A stretch of DNA of 14,353 bases from RGIG529 sp963929765 (GCA_963929765.1 CAWVKD010000033.1:1-14353), one strand, 5' to 3'. Positions 1 to 7,254 are shown, counted from the stretch's first letter. Numbers and translations are program-made. Notes: generated by a model not told the origin, from the letters alone.

Positions 1-44
1 AGACTCCTTTTTTGGACAAACTATGTTTTCGCGAAGGAGAAAAA

Positions 45-734
45 ATGGTACGTTTAATTGGTGTATACAAATCATATGAGAATGGGGCGCGTGCCTTAAA
101 GGGAATCAATTTAAGAATTGATGATGGTGAATTTGTATTTCTTGTTGGGCCTTCTGGTTCGGGGAAGTCAACCATTGTCAAATTGATCACTGCAGAAATT
201 GCGCCGACAGAGGGCAAGATTATGGTCAACGGATATAATTTGAACCATATACGGGCCTCTCAAATCCCATATATGCGGCGGACATTAGGTGTCGTTTTTC
301 AGGATTTTCGACTGATTGAAAATAAGACTGTTTATGAAAATTTAACGTTTGCCATGCGTGCAGTAGGCACTCCAATGTCGAAGATCAAAAAACGGATCCC
401 TTATGTGCTGGAGCTGGTAGGGTTGGATAAGAAAACACGCCGATTACCTCATGAGTTATCGGGAGGTGAACAACAGCGTGTTGCCATAGCACGGGCATTG
501 GTCAATAATCCAAGTATGATTGTGGCAGATGAACCGACTGGGAACTTAGATCCTGCCCGCAGTTTGGAAATTATGATGCTTTTAGAGCGGATCAATGCAT
601 TGGGAACAACCACGTTGGTTGTAACGCATGAAAAAGAATTGGTGAATCGATTTTCCAAACGAGTTGTGGCCATTGACAACGGTCGGGTTGTCAGTGATGG
701 AATGGATGGGTATTATCATTATGAAACGATATAA
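45..734 (+). CDS. ftsE: Cell-division ABC transporter ATPase FtsE
   Basis: A 229-residue ABC ATPase, the cytoplasmic partner of FtsX. FtsEX does not mainly transport; it couples ATP hydrolysis to activation of peptidoglycan hydrolases outside the membrane at division or along the wall. Visible motifs: Walker A GPSGSGKST (residues 35-43), Q-loop Gln86 in VVFQDFRL, signature LSGGEQQR (138-145), Walker B IVADEP with catalytic Glu163, D-loop GNLDP, and H-loop His195. The wording VVFQDFRL and ADEPTGNLD is typical of FtsE rather than other small ABC ATPases. The ATG at 45 is chosen over the TTG at 12 because AAGGAG sits just upstream (34-39) and the protein then begins at the usual FtsE N-terminus. 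The gene overlaps ftsX by 14 bases, so the two are translationally coupled. The window starts too close upstream to judge its promoter. Confidence 0.95.
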   Translation: MVRLIGVYKSYENGARALKGINLRIDDGEFVFLVGPSGSGKSTIVKLITAEIAPTEGKIMVNGYNLNHIRASQIPYMRRTLGVVFQDFRLIENKTVYENLTFAMRAVGTPMSKIKKRIPYVLELVGLDKKTRRLPHELSGGEQQRVAIARALVNNPSMIVADEPTGNLDPARSLEIMMLLERINALGTTTLVVTHEKELVNRFSKRVVAIDNGRVVSDGMDGYYHYETI

Positions 735-1608
735 TTTTGGATACTTCCTGGCAGAAGGTGTGCGTGGCATTTTTATTCATGGGTTTATGTCTTTTGCAGC
801 AGTGGTATCTACAGTTGCATGCTTGCTGATTATGGGAAGTTTTACATTGGTTGCAGTGAACCTTGACGCTTCATTGACCAACTTAGAGCAGCAAAATGAA
901 ATTTTGGCTTATGTAGATGAAACGTTGTCAGAAGAAGAGGCAAGGGCTATTCAAACAGAGCTAGAAAATATTCCTAATATATTGGACTGCACTTTTGTAA
1001 CCCGGGAACAAGCCATGGAAGAGTTTGTTGCTGACAAAGAAGACAATAGCTTATATCAGGATCTTCCGGCTGAAATTTTGCGCCATCGATATCGGATTCG
1101 TTTAGAGAATATCCAAGATATGTCTGAAACATTGGAACAGATCAAAGCCACTCCGGGGATTGCAGATGTCAATGCCCTTTTGGAAGTTTCTAGTGGGTTT
1201 TTAACGGTGCGAAACATCATCGGAGGTGTTGCGCTGATTCTCATTGTGGTGCTTTTTGTCATCTCTGTTTTTATCATTTCCAATACCATTCGTCTTGCAA
1301 CCTTTGCAAGGCGAGATGAAATTGCGATTATGAAAATGGTTGGCGCTACAAACTGGTTTATCCGTTGGCCATTTATCTATGAGGGATTGATTCTGGGACT
1401 TGTCGGTGCTGTTATTGCGTTTTTCTGTCAGTGGGGCGTGTATCACTTCATTGGAAATGCAGTTACATCATCGGATGCGTTGTCCCTCTTTACGGTGATC
1501 CCATTTGAAAATATGGCGCTTACAGTAGGCGAAATCTTTCTAGGCGCTGGATTACTAGTTGGTATTGGCGGAAGCCTTTTAACCATACGGAAATTTTTGA
1601 AGGTATAA
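721..1608 (+). CDS. ftsX: Cell-division permease-like protein FtsX
   Basis: A 295-residue polytopic membrane protein, partner of FtsE. The layout is that of FtsX: short cytoplasmic N-terminus (MKRYNFGYFLAEG), transmembrane helix near 24-46, a large extracellular domain near 47-165, then helices near 167-189, 221-245 and 268-288. The segment TIRLATFARRDEIAIMKMVGAT (about 189-210) is the hallmark FtsX/MacB-type cytoplasmic loop that contacts the ATPase. The extracellular domain is where FtsX family members bind hydrolase coiled coils, which fits the next gene. The ATG at 721 is preferred over in-frame starts from 664 because it gives the standard N-terminus and has GGATGGG upstream; it overlaps the end of ftsE. 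No residues look missing. Confidence 0.95.
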   Translation: MKRYNFGYFLAEGVRGIFIHGFMSFAAVVSTVACLLIMGSFTLVAVNLDASLTNLEQQNEILAYVDETLSEEEARAIQTELENIPNILDCTFVTREQAMEEFVADKEDNSLYQDLPAEILRHRYRIRLENIQDMSETLEQIKATPGIADVNALLEVSSGFLTVRNIIGGVALILIVVLFVISVFIISNTIRLATFARRDEIAIMKMVGATNWFIRWPFIYEGLILGLVGAVIAFFCQWGVYHFIGNAVTSSDALSLFTVIPFENMALTVGEIFLGAGLLVGIGGSLLTIRKFLKV

Positions 1609-1645
1609 GAACATATTGATTGAATGTCACGATGTTTACAACAAC

Positions 1646-1652
1646 AAGGAGG
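1646..1652 (+). promoter_or_regulatory. Strong ribosome binding site deciding a TTG start
   Basis: AAGGAGG, a full match to the anti-Shine-Dalgarno sequence, ends nine bases before TTG at 1662. It sets that TTG as the start of the M23 gene rather than the TTG at 1620 or the ATG at 1632, which have no such site. Confidence 0.8.
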
Positions 1653-1661
1653 TGCTCACTG

Positions 1662-2948
1662 TTGCAGAAGAGAGCGAAACAGGGAGATAGAAGAAGGTTA
1701 TTTGTCGGAGTAATGGCATGTGTGTTGGCACTGGCGTTATTGTTGCCTTTAGTAGCCTATGTTCTGGGACCAGCTGGTGCTGTATCACAATCGGAAATTG
1801 ACAAACTCAAACAGGAAGCATCCAGTTTATCCGAACAAAAAGAACAACTTTCTGCGGAGATTGAAGAGCTTTCTAAAGATAAAGAAAAAGCAGTGGAACA
1901 GAAAACAGCGCTGGATGAACAAAATGCTGTTTTACAAGCTGAAATTGATAATACCACTGCTCTGATAGAAGAGTATGCTGTACAGATTGAAGAGAAACAA
2001 GCAGAGTTAGAAGAAGCGGAGCGTCAAGAAGAAGTACAATATGAGCTGTTTTGTGAGCGAGTCCGTTCGATGGAAGAAAGCGGAACAGATTCCTATGCTG
2101 CGGTTCTGTTTGGTGCGAAAGACTTCAGTGATCTGGTAGACCGTGTGACTTTTATTCAGGAAGTCATAGAGTATGATAACAATATTATGCAGCTTTTGGC
2201 GGAAACACGTCAGAAGATAGCAGATACCAAAGCAGAGCTAGAGTCTGATAAGCAGGAACAGGAAGCAGCTAAGTTAAAACTAGAAGAACAAGAAGCAGAG
2301 CTCGAACAACAAATACAAGTAGCCACCGATCTGGTTAAGCAGATGGAAGCGCAAGCTGATGAGTATCAAGTGGCACTCCAGCAGCTGGCAGAAGAAGAAG
2401 ATGCTATCTCGGCACAGATTGATGAAAAAGTTGCTGCATTAGAGAAACAACAACAAGAGGCAGCGGCAGCAGCAGCGGCGGCGGAGGCGGAAAAATCCAC
2501 ATCTACGTCCACATCTACGTCCACATCTACGTCCACGTCTTCATCTACAGTTTCTAGTGGATCTGGTTATTTGTGGCCGCTCAATGGCTATACCCGCATT
2601 TCATCCTATTTCGGTGGCAGAACCCATCCGATTGCAGGTGTATGGAGAATGCATAACGGAGTGGATATCCCGGCGCCGGGTGGAACGCCTATCCGCGCTA
2701 CAAGAAGTGGAACGGTTATAGTATCGGCTTATGGCAGCTCTTATGGTAACTACGTAAGCATCAGCCATGGCGGAGGCGATTCCTCTCTCTATGCGCATAT
2801 GTCAAAACGCGCTGTCAGCGTAGGTCAAACTGTCCAGAAAGGACAAATCATTGGTTATGTGGGAACGACGGGGAATTCCACAGGGAATCATCTACATTTT
2901 GAAATCAAAGTCAATGGAAGTCGCATCAATCCGTTAAGTGTATTTTGA
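1662..2948 (+). CDS. Coiled-coil M23 (LytM) peptidoglycan hydrolase, probable FtsEX effector
   Basis: With the TTG start this is a 428-residue exported murein endopeptidase. In order: basic N-terminus and hydrophobic signal or anchor (about 11-40); charged coiled coil (43-125); a segment near 131-175 (ERVRSMEESG ... AAVLFGAKDFSDLVDRV) resembling the PcsB N-terminal domain; a second coiled coil (about 180-265); a poly-Ala stretch; a Ser-Thr dipeptide linker (279-292); and the M23 domain (about 303-428). The zinc and catalytic residues are present by family pattern: His331-x3-Asp335, His379 in YAHM, and His410-Leu-His412 in HLHFE. Such proteins cut cross-links in peptidoglycan. Position directly after ftsEX strongly suggests activation by FtsX through the coiled coil, as for EnvC, PcsB and CwlO-type proteins. 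Unlike EnvC, whose LytM domain is degenerate, this one looks catalytically competent. A mature cell-wall protein or a membrane-anchored one are both possible. Confidence 0.9.
   Translation: MQKRAKQGDRRRLFVGVMACVLALALLLPLVAYVLGPAGAVSQSEIDKLKQEASSLSEQKEQLSAEIEELSKDKEKAVEQKTALDEQNAVLQAEIDNTTALIEEYAVQIEEKQAELEEAERQEEVQYELFCERVRSMEESGTDSYAAVLFGAKDFSDLVDRVTFIQEVIEYDNNIMQLLAETRQKIADTKAELESDKQEQEAAKLKLEEQEAELEQQIQVATDLVKQMEAQADEYQVALQQLAEEEDAISAQIDEKVAALEKQQQEAAAAAAAAEAEKSTSTSTSTSTSTSTSSSTVSSGSGYLWPLNGYTRISSYFGGRTHPIAGVWRMHNGVDIPAPGGTPIRATRSGTVIVSAYGSSYGNYVSISHGGGDSSLYAHMSKRAVSVGQTVQKGQIIGYVGTTGNSTGNHLHFEIKVNGSRINPLSVF
2457..2490 (+). repeat. GC-rich poly-alanine codon run inside the M23 gene
   Basis: A run of GCN codons, mostly GCA and GCG, interrupted by GAG codons, encodes the alanine-rich join between the second coiled coil and the Ser-Thr linker. 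It is a simple-sequence tract likely to vary in length between strains. Confidence 0.6.
2496..2543 (+). repeat. 12-bp tandem repeat encoding a Ser-Thr linker
   Basis: Three perfect copies of TCCACATCTACG start at 2496, 2508 and 2520, followed by a degenerate fourth copy at 2532-2543. Each unit encodes Ser-Thr-Ser-Thr. The repeat keeps frame, so gain or loss of a copy would change the linker between the coiled coil and the M23 domain by four residues without breaking the gene. Confidence 0.85.
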
Positions 2949-2962
2949 TTTCTTCATTCGTT

Positions 2963-2991
2963 TTGACACATCAATAACAAAGGTAGATCAT
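2963..2991 (+). promoter_or_regulatory. Possible promoter upstream of ctpA
   Basis: TTGACA (2963-2968) is followed after 17 bases by GATCAT (2986-2991), a 4 of 6 match to TATAAT. The -35 is perfect and the spacing ideal, but the -10 is weak. If used, it would start near 2998 and the transcript would run straight into the terminator hairpin at 3016. Confidence 0.35.
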
Positions 2992-3015
2992 ATTTATTTT
3001 TAGAATGTATGTATG

Positions 3016-3050
3016 GGGTGCAAGGGAGTTTTCCCTTGCGCCCTTTTGTT
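3016..3050 (+). terminator. Rho-independent terminator after the ftsEX-M23 genes
   Basis: A 12-base stem pairs GGGTGCAAGGGA (3016-3027) with TCCCTTGCGCCC (3032-3043) around a four-base loop, with a single G-U wobble. TTTTGTT follows directly (3044-3050). The T-run is on the + strand only, so it terminates rightward transcription. It lies between the M23 stop codon and the ctpA ribosome binding site, leaving just 20 bases before that site. Confidence 0.8.
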
Positions 3051-3083
3051 CACTGCATTACATTAGAAATAAGGGGTGGAGTT

Positions 3084-4250
3084 ATGAAAAGACATGTAAG
3101 TATTCCTGTTTTTTTTCTCTCGATTGTGCTGGCGGTTCTAATAGGATTTGGCATCAATACGGGGCTTTCCCTTTGGCATACACAGTCATCTGTTTTGGAA
3201 GAGGCAAAGAGTGAGATTGAAACCAAATTTATTGGAGAATACGACGAAACAGAACTCAAAGATGCAGCAGTAGAAGGAATGGTCAATGCCCTTGGAGATC
3301 AGTGGTCTTACTATCTTTCAGCAGATGAGTATGCAGATTATGAGGCGTCTATTAACAACTCTTACGTAGGTATTGGGATTACCATAGAACTCGAAATGGA
3401 CCAGGGCGGTATGAAAATAAGGAAAGTGCAGAAAGGCAGTGCAGCAGAACAAGGAGGCATCAAAGCTGGTGAATGGATTGTTGCAGCAAATGGAATATCG
3501 TTTGAGTCCATGACACTGGAAGAGGCAAAGTCACTTTTATCTGGTGAAGAGGGAACAAAAGTAGAAGTTACAGTCAGAAATCAGGATGGCCAGGAGCGCG
3601 AGGTAACTCTGGAATATCGTAAAGTTGTAACAATACCTGTCCAATATCAGATGTTAGAAGGTCAAGTTGGCTATATCAAGATTATCAATTTCGACAACAC
3701 AGCAAGCCAATATGCCAAAGAAGCAGTGACCGACTTGATGGAGCAGGGAGCAGAGAAATTGGTGTTTGATGTACGAAATAATCCAGGAGGCTTATTAACA
3801 GAATTATTGGATTTACTGGATTTTCTTCTTCCGGAAGGAGAAACCTTTGTTTCTGTGGATTATACGGGACAGGAAACGGTGTACCGTTCAGATGAGGGTT
3901 GTGTGGATCTGCCTATCGCCATTTTAGTCAATGAAGAATCCTATAGTGCCGCAGAGTTCTTTGCAGCTATTTTTCAGGAGATGGGCCGGGGCATTGTGAT
4001 AGGAACGCAAACATGCGGGAAAGGGTATTCGCAAGTTCCCATTCGCCTCTCCGACGGTTCTGCTATTGTATTGTCAACTGCCAAGTACTTTACCCCAAAC
4101 AGAGTCAGTCTGATTGGAGTGGGTGTAACACCTGATGTGGTGCAGACCATGACGGAGGAAGAAAAGGAGGCGCTGATTAATGAGACCCTGCCTGTGGAAG
4201 AAGATCAACCTCTACAGGTAGCGATAGAAAAGTTGAGATCCGAACCATAA
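3084..4250 (+). CDS. Carboxyl-terminal processing protease, PDZ-S41 family
   Basis: A 388-residue serine protease of the CtpA/CtpB type. An N-terminal hydrophobic segment (about 5-30) would export or anchor it outside the membrane. A helical region (36-90) leads to a PDZ domain (about 94-180, with YVGIGITIE and AGEWIVAANG) and the S41 catalytic domain (about 185-355). The triad is intact by family spacing: Ser288 in SYSAAE, Lys313 in CGKGYSQ and Gln317 four residues on. The motif FDVRNNPGG (228-236) is also typical. These proteases trim the C-termini of exported proteins, and in several bacteria they control peptidoglycan hydrolases, so a link to the preceding M23 protein is plausible but not shown. 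ATG 3084 has AAGGGGTGG upstream and gives a standard N-terminus; a start at 3009 would translate the terminator hairpin. Confidence 0.92.
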   Translation: MKRHVSIPVFFLSIVLAVLIGFGINTGLSLWHTQSSVLEEAKSEIETKFIGEYDETELKDAAVEGMVNALGDQWSYYLSADEYADYEASINNSYVGIGITIELEMDQGGMKIRKVQKGSAAEQGGIKAGEWIVAANGISFESMTLEEAKSLLSGEEGTKVEVTVRNQDGQEREVTLEYRKVVTIPVQYQMLEGQVGYIKIINFDNTASQYAKEAVTDLMEQGAEKLVFDVRNNPGGLLTELLDLLDFLLPEGETFVSVDYTGQETVYRSDEGCVDLPIAILVNEESYSAAEFFAAIFQEMGRGIVIGTQTCGKGYSQVPIRLSDGSAIVLSTAKYFTPNRVSLIGVGVTPDVVQTMTEEEKEALINETLPVEEDQPLQVAIEKLRSEP

Positions 4251-4314
4251 TGAGACACATAAATGATACCCTCTTTGCATAAAACAAAATGAAAGATAAA
4301 GGGGGTAGGTCCGA

Positions 4315-5082
4315 ATGACTGGGTTGCTGCACGTAGAATACACGGCGGGGCGTATGCCCCGCCGTACCACTATTGTTCCTTGCCGTGTGGCAGGTGGGTC
4401 GTTTCTGGAAGTTTATCTTCGCCTTCCTGTGAAAGGAACGTGGAATATGCAACGGTGGTTGGTTCATCGAGCTGCGAAAAAGATGTACTCCTGGGGGATT
4501 CGGCAACTGGTTCCTCCGCAAGAGCCATTTGCATTTTGGGAGATTTTAGAGCAATATCACATCTATTGCATTTCTTCTAGACGTCTTTTATGGTATTTGG
4601 CAACACCTATTACACTATTTTTTCTAAAGACTACAGGAAGAGCTCGTAGAAGAGAAGTGGTTTTATTGCAAGGGGAACGAATGCAGGTAGAGATCATTCG
4701 AATAGCAGAACAACTCTGCCAGAAGGTACGCAATGTGGCGTTAGAAGTTCCCGATAGTAAGGCGTTGGAAGATAGGCTCCGTATTCGGTATGGGCTTCCA
4801 GTTTTCAAAGGACCTTCTGCCTTTGCGCAGGCCAGTTTGGTATTGCTTTTTTCTGCATCAGCAAAAGGAGAAACGATGGTGCCAGGGCAGGGTGCCCTAT
4901 TTTATTTTGGTGAGGCAGAGCCAAAGCTATGTACGAAACGGCATAGACTCCAAAAGGTTTCCCTTGGGCTGAGAGATGGGGAGCCACTTCCGGCGATTTG
5001 GGAGCAGACTGCATTGATTACAGCATTGTGGGAGATGGGGTGTGTGACTCTTGACGAATTAGAAATCATACAATTATCTTGA
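4315..5082 (+). CDS. Hypothetical protein, 255 residues, unknown function
   Basis: I do not recognise this protein. It starts at ATG 4315 with AAAGGGGGT (4298-4306) upstream, 64 bases after ctpA, on the same strand. The N-terminal half is basic and aromatic; residues 88-105 include a short hydrophobic stretch (WYLATPITLFF), too weak to call a membrane helix with confidence. Residues 113-182 alternate predicted strands and helices: EVVLLQGER, a helix about 123-139, VALEV, a helix about 148-158, then SLVLLFS, which could be a Rossmann-like alpha/beta core with no recognisable nucleotide-binding motif. Cysteines are scattered, with no zinc-binding pairs. The end contains IWEQTALITALWEMG and a helical tail. 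Codons 10-17 are formed by a perfect palindrome. The stop TGA lies inside the -35 box of the greA promoter. Base composition resembles the neighbours, so recent transfer is not indicated. Confidence 0.75.
   Translation: MTGLLHVEYTAGRMPRRTTIVPCRVAGGSFLEVYLRLPVKGTWNMQRWLVHRAAKKMYSWGIRQLVPPQEPFAFWEILEQYHIYCISSRRLLWYLATPITLFFLKTTGRARRREVVLLQGERMQVEIIRIAEQLCQKVRNVALEVPDSKALEDRLRIRYGLPVFKGPSAFAQASLVLLFSASAKGETMVPGQGALFYFGEAEPKLCTKRHRLQKVSLGLRDGEPLPAIWEQTALITALWEMGCVTLDELEIIQLS
4342..4365 (+). repeat. Perfect 24-bp GC-rich palindrome inside the hypothetical gene
   Basis: ACGGCGGGGC (4342-4351) pairs perfectly with GCCCCGCCGT (4356-4365) around loop GTAT. It occupies exactly eight codons (residues 10-17, TAGRMPRR) of the 255-residue gene. 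Its design, a 10-base GC-rich stem and four-base loop, matches the palindrome after lysS, so both may belong to a class of short interspersed palindromes. In mRNA it would form a strong hairpin 27 bases after the start codon. No T-run follows, so it is a poor terminator. Confidence 0.65.
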
Positions 5083-5108
5083 CAGCTGTAAGAGTGTTGC
5101 TATATAAT
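5079..5108 (+). promoter_or_regulatory. Consensus SigA-type promoter for greA-lysS
   Basis: TTGACA (5079-5084), an 18-base spacer and TATAAT (5103-5108) match the housekeeping consensus at all twelve positions. The start of transcription is expected near 5115. The stop codon of the upstream gene (TGA, 5080-5082) is part of the -35 box. The leader to greA would be about 120 bases. Confidence 0.8.
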
Positions 5109-5118
5109 ATAACTCTGT

Positions 5119-5136
5119 ACGCGGAGTCATCCGCGT
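5119..5136 (+). other. Hairpin or operator at the start of the greA leader
   Basis: ACGCGGA (5119-5125) pairs with TCCGCGT (5130-5136) around GTCA. It begins a few bases after the predicted transcript start. It could be a 5' stabilising stem or a dyad operator overlapping the initiation region. No T-run follows, so it is not a simple terminator. Confidence 0.5.
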
Positions 5137-5237
5137 CATATGTATATTTGGATGAGTTATTTATATATTAGATAAGAAAACCAATCGAGAAAAACATAGT
5201 TCTACGGAAAAGAACGAAAAACAAGGAGGGATTCCGG

Positions 5238-5711
5238 TTGGCAAAGGAATATAGAATGAGCCAAGAACGGCTTGATGAATTAAAAGAAGAGCTGAATTAT
5301 TTAAAAACAGTACGAGAGAAAGAAGTGGCAGATCAGATCAAAGAAGCTCGTTCCTTTGGTGATTTGTCTGAAAACAGCGAATATGACGAAGCAAAAAATG
5401 AACAGGGGAAACTGTATTCCCGTATTGTAGAACTGGGGAACATCTTAGCCCACGCTATTGTGATTGATGAGGAAGATCTCACAACAGACGCCGTTGGTAT
5501 TGGCAGTCGCGTTACAGTGGAAACCATAGAAGGCGGTGTCAGAGGCAGTTACCAAATTGTTGGGTCCCAAGAGGCTGACCCCATGAATGGCCGTATTTCG
5601 GAGGAATCTCCCTTTGGCAAAGCACTTTTGGGGAAAAAGTGTGGAGAGGAAGTATTGGTCAATGCACCTGCAGGAACCATTCATTATCGCATTATTGAAA
5701 TACAGAAGTAA
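5238..5711 (+). CDS. greA: Transcription elongation factor GreA
   Basis: A 157-residue protein of standard GreA length. It rescues backtracked RNA polymerase by inserting its coiled coil into the secondary channel and stimulating cleavage of the misaligned RNA end. The N-terminal antiparallel coiled coil spans about 5-77, and the tip carries the acidic motif GDLSENSEYDEAK (41-53) with Asp42 and Glu45, the residues that position magnesium. The C-terminal FKBP-like domain contains IVGSQEADP and SPFGKALLGK. The start is TTG 5238, decided by AAGGAGG at 5223-5229 with eight bases between; it gives the usual MAKE start. It is followed after 41 bases by lysS, the arrangement common in Firmicutes, and both are probably driven from the promoter at 5079. 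Confidence 0.96.
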   Translation: MAKEYRMSQERLDELKEELNYLKTVREKEVADQIKEARSFGDLSENSEYDEAKNEQGKLYSRIVELGNILAHAIVIDEEDLTTDAVGIGSRVTVETIEGGVRGSYQIVGSQEADPMNGRISEESPFGKALLGKKCGEEVLVNAPAGTIHYRIIEIQK

Positions 5712-5717
5712 AAATTT

Positions 5718-5736
5718 AACAGTGAGATGCACTGTT
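5718..5736 (+). other. Small hairpin between greA and lysS
   Basis: AACAGTG (5718-5724) pairs with CACTGTT (5730-5736) around a five-base loop, directly before the lysS ribosome binding site GGGGGGC (5738-5744 region). No T-run follows. It may influence lysS translation or mark an RNA processing site, but the stem is short and the call is tentative. Confidence 0.3.
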
Positions 5737-5752
5737 TGGGGGGCATAAAAGC

Positions 5753-7246
5753 ATGACAGAGAGAGAACAAACGGCGGCACAGGAGGAAAATCTTTCAGAG
5801 CTCTTGCAGATTCGGAGAGACAAGTTAAAAGAACTGCAAAAAGAAGGAAGAGATCCTTTTGCAGAAACCAAATATCGGTGCACATCTGACAGCCGAACCA
5901 TCAAAGAACAGTTTGATACGATGGAAGGCCAAAGTGTGTCTATTGCTGGACGACTGATGAGCAAACGAGGAATGGGAAAAGCCGTCTTTGCCGATTTGCA
6001 GGATGGGACAGGCCGTATCCAACTTTACGTTCGAATTGACGAAATGGGCGAAGAAGGTCTGAACCGGTTTAAAAAATACGACATTGGCGACATTGTCGGC
6101 GTTGTAGGGGAAGTATTCCGCACCAAGCGGGGGGAAATCTCTGTGCGGACAAAGGAAATCACTCTGCTGTCAAAATCGTTGAATCCTTTGCCAGAGAAGT
6201 TCCATGGTTTAACCAGCACAGAACTAAGATATCGGCAGCGGTATGTGGATTTAATTGTCAATCCGGAAGTACGGCGTACCTTTGAAATCCGTAGCAAGAT
6301 TATCAAAACCATCCGGTCGTATTTGGACGATTTGGGGTATATGGAAGTGGAGACACCGGTGCTCAATACCATTTCCGGTGGTGCTAACGCGCGTCCATTT
6401 ATCACTCATCACAATACATTAAACATCGACATGTATATGCGAATTGCCACTGAGCTGCACCTGAAACGTCTGGTGGTAGGTGGCATTGAACGTGTCTATG
6501 AAATTGGTCGTTTATTCCGCAATGAGGGAATGGACCCCAAGCACAATCCGGAATTTACAACAGTAGAGTTTTATGAAGCTTACGCAGATTATCATGATAT
6601 GATGGACCGCACCGAAGGGATCTTTGTCAAAGCCGCTCAGGATATTTTGGGAACGACAAAGCTGACGTATCAAGGAGTTGAAATCGATTTAACACCGCCG
6701 TTTGCACGAATGACTATGGCAGAAGCTGTGAAAAAATATACTGGTGTGGATTTCATGTCGTTTACAACGGATGAAGACGCAGTAAAGGCTGCTGCATCTA
6801 TTGGTGTTGAACTGGAGAAAGATGCCACTTGGGGGAATCTCCTCTATGCTTGTTTTGATGAGAAAGTGGAAAGTCAGTTGATTGCACCAGTATTTATTAC
6901 GGATCATCCGGTAGAGGTTTCTCCACTCGCTAAACGGTGTAAAGATGACAAACGGTTGACCCAGCGGTTTGAATTGTTTATGGTTGGAAGAGAAATGGCC
7001 AATGCATTTTCTGAGCTGAATGATCCCATCGACCAAAAGGAGAGGTTCCAGCGCCAAGTAGCTTTAAGAGAAGCTGGCGATGAAGAAGCTGGTATGATGG
7101 ATAACGATTATATCAATGCGCTGGAATACGGACTTCCACCTACAGGTGGCTGCGGCATTGGCATTGACCGGATGGTGATGTTATATACAGATAGCGCGTC
7201 CATCCGTGATGTCATTTTGTTCCCCACAATGAAACCTTTGGATTGA
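5753..7246 (+). CDS. lysS: Lysyl-tRNA synthetase, class II
   Basis: A 497-residue class II lysyl-tRNA synthetase, which charges tRNA-Lys using ATP in the cytoplasm. A helical N-terminal extension (1-55) precedes the anticodon-binding OB fold (about 60-145, VSIAGRLMSKRGMGKAVF). The catalytic domain shows motif 1 around 174-205 (RRTFEIRSKII to VETPVL), motif 2 around 250-275 (EIGRLFRNEGMDPKHNPEF) and motif 3 at 460-476 (GLPPTGGCGIGIDRMVM) with the ATP-binding Arg473. Length matches the bacterial family. ATG 5753 follows a G-rich ribosome binding site by nine bases. Cotranscription with greA is likely; a palindromic terminator-like hairpin follows the stop codon. No T-box is visible upstream, as expected when the gene is read from a greA promoter. 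Confidence 0.97.
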   Translation: MTEREQTAAQEENLSELLQIRRDKLKELQKEGRDPFAETKYRCTSDSRTIKEQFDTMEGQSVSIAGRLMSKRGMGKAVFADLQDGTGRIQLYVRIDEMGEEGLNRFKKYDIGDIVGVVGEVFRTKRGEISVRTKEITLLSKSLNPLPEKFHGLTSTELRYRQRYVDLIVNPEVRRTFEIRSKIIKTIRSYLDDLGYMEVETPVLNTISGGANARPFITHHNTLNIDMYMRIATELHLKRLVVGGIERVYEIGRLFRNEGMDPKHNPEFTTVEFYEAYADYHDMMDRTEGIFVKAAQDILGTTKLTYQGVEIDLTPPFARMTMAEAVKKYTGVDFMSFTTDEDAVKAAASIGVELEKDATWGNLLYACFDEKVESQLIAPVFITDHPVEVSPLAKRCKDDKRLTQRFELFMVGREMANAFSELNDPIDQKERFQRQVALREAGDEEAGMMDNDYINALEYGLPPTGGCGIGIDRMVMLYTDSASIRDVILFPTMKPLD

Positions 7247-7254
7247 GCATGTTT

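Noticed and set aside
4177..4521. A 114-codon - strand open frame across the ctpA end and the unknown gene
   Set aside because: Low-complexity translation, no start signal, and antisense to genes with good ribosome binding sites.
5712..5752. T-box riboswitch for lysS
   Set aside because: The gap is 41 bases, far too short for a T-box, and contains none of its conserved elements.
5445..5885. A 146-codon - strand open frame across the greA-lysS junction
   Set aside because: It has no ribosome binding site or family signal and is antisense to two conserved genes.
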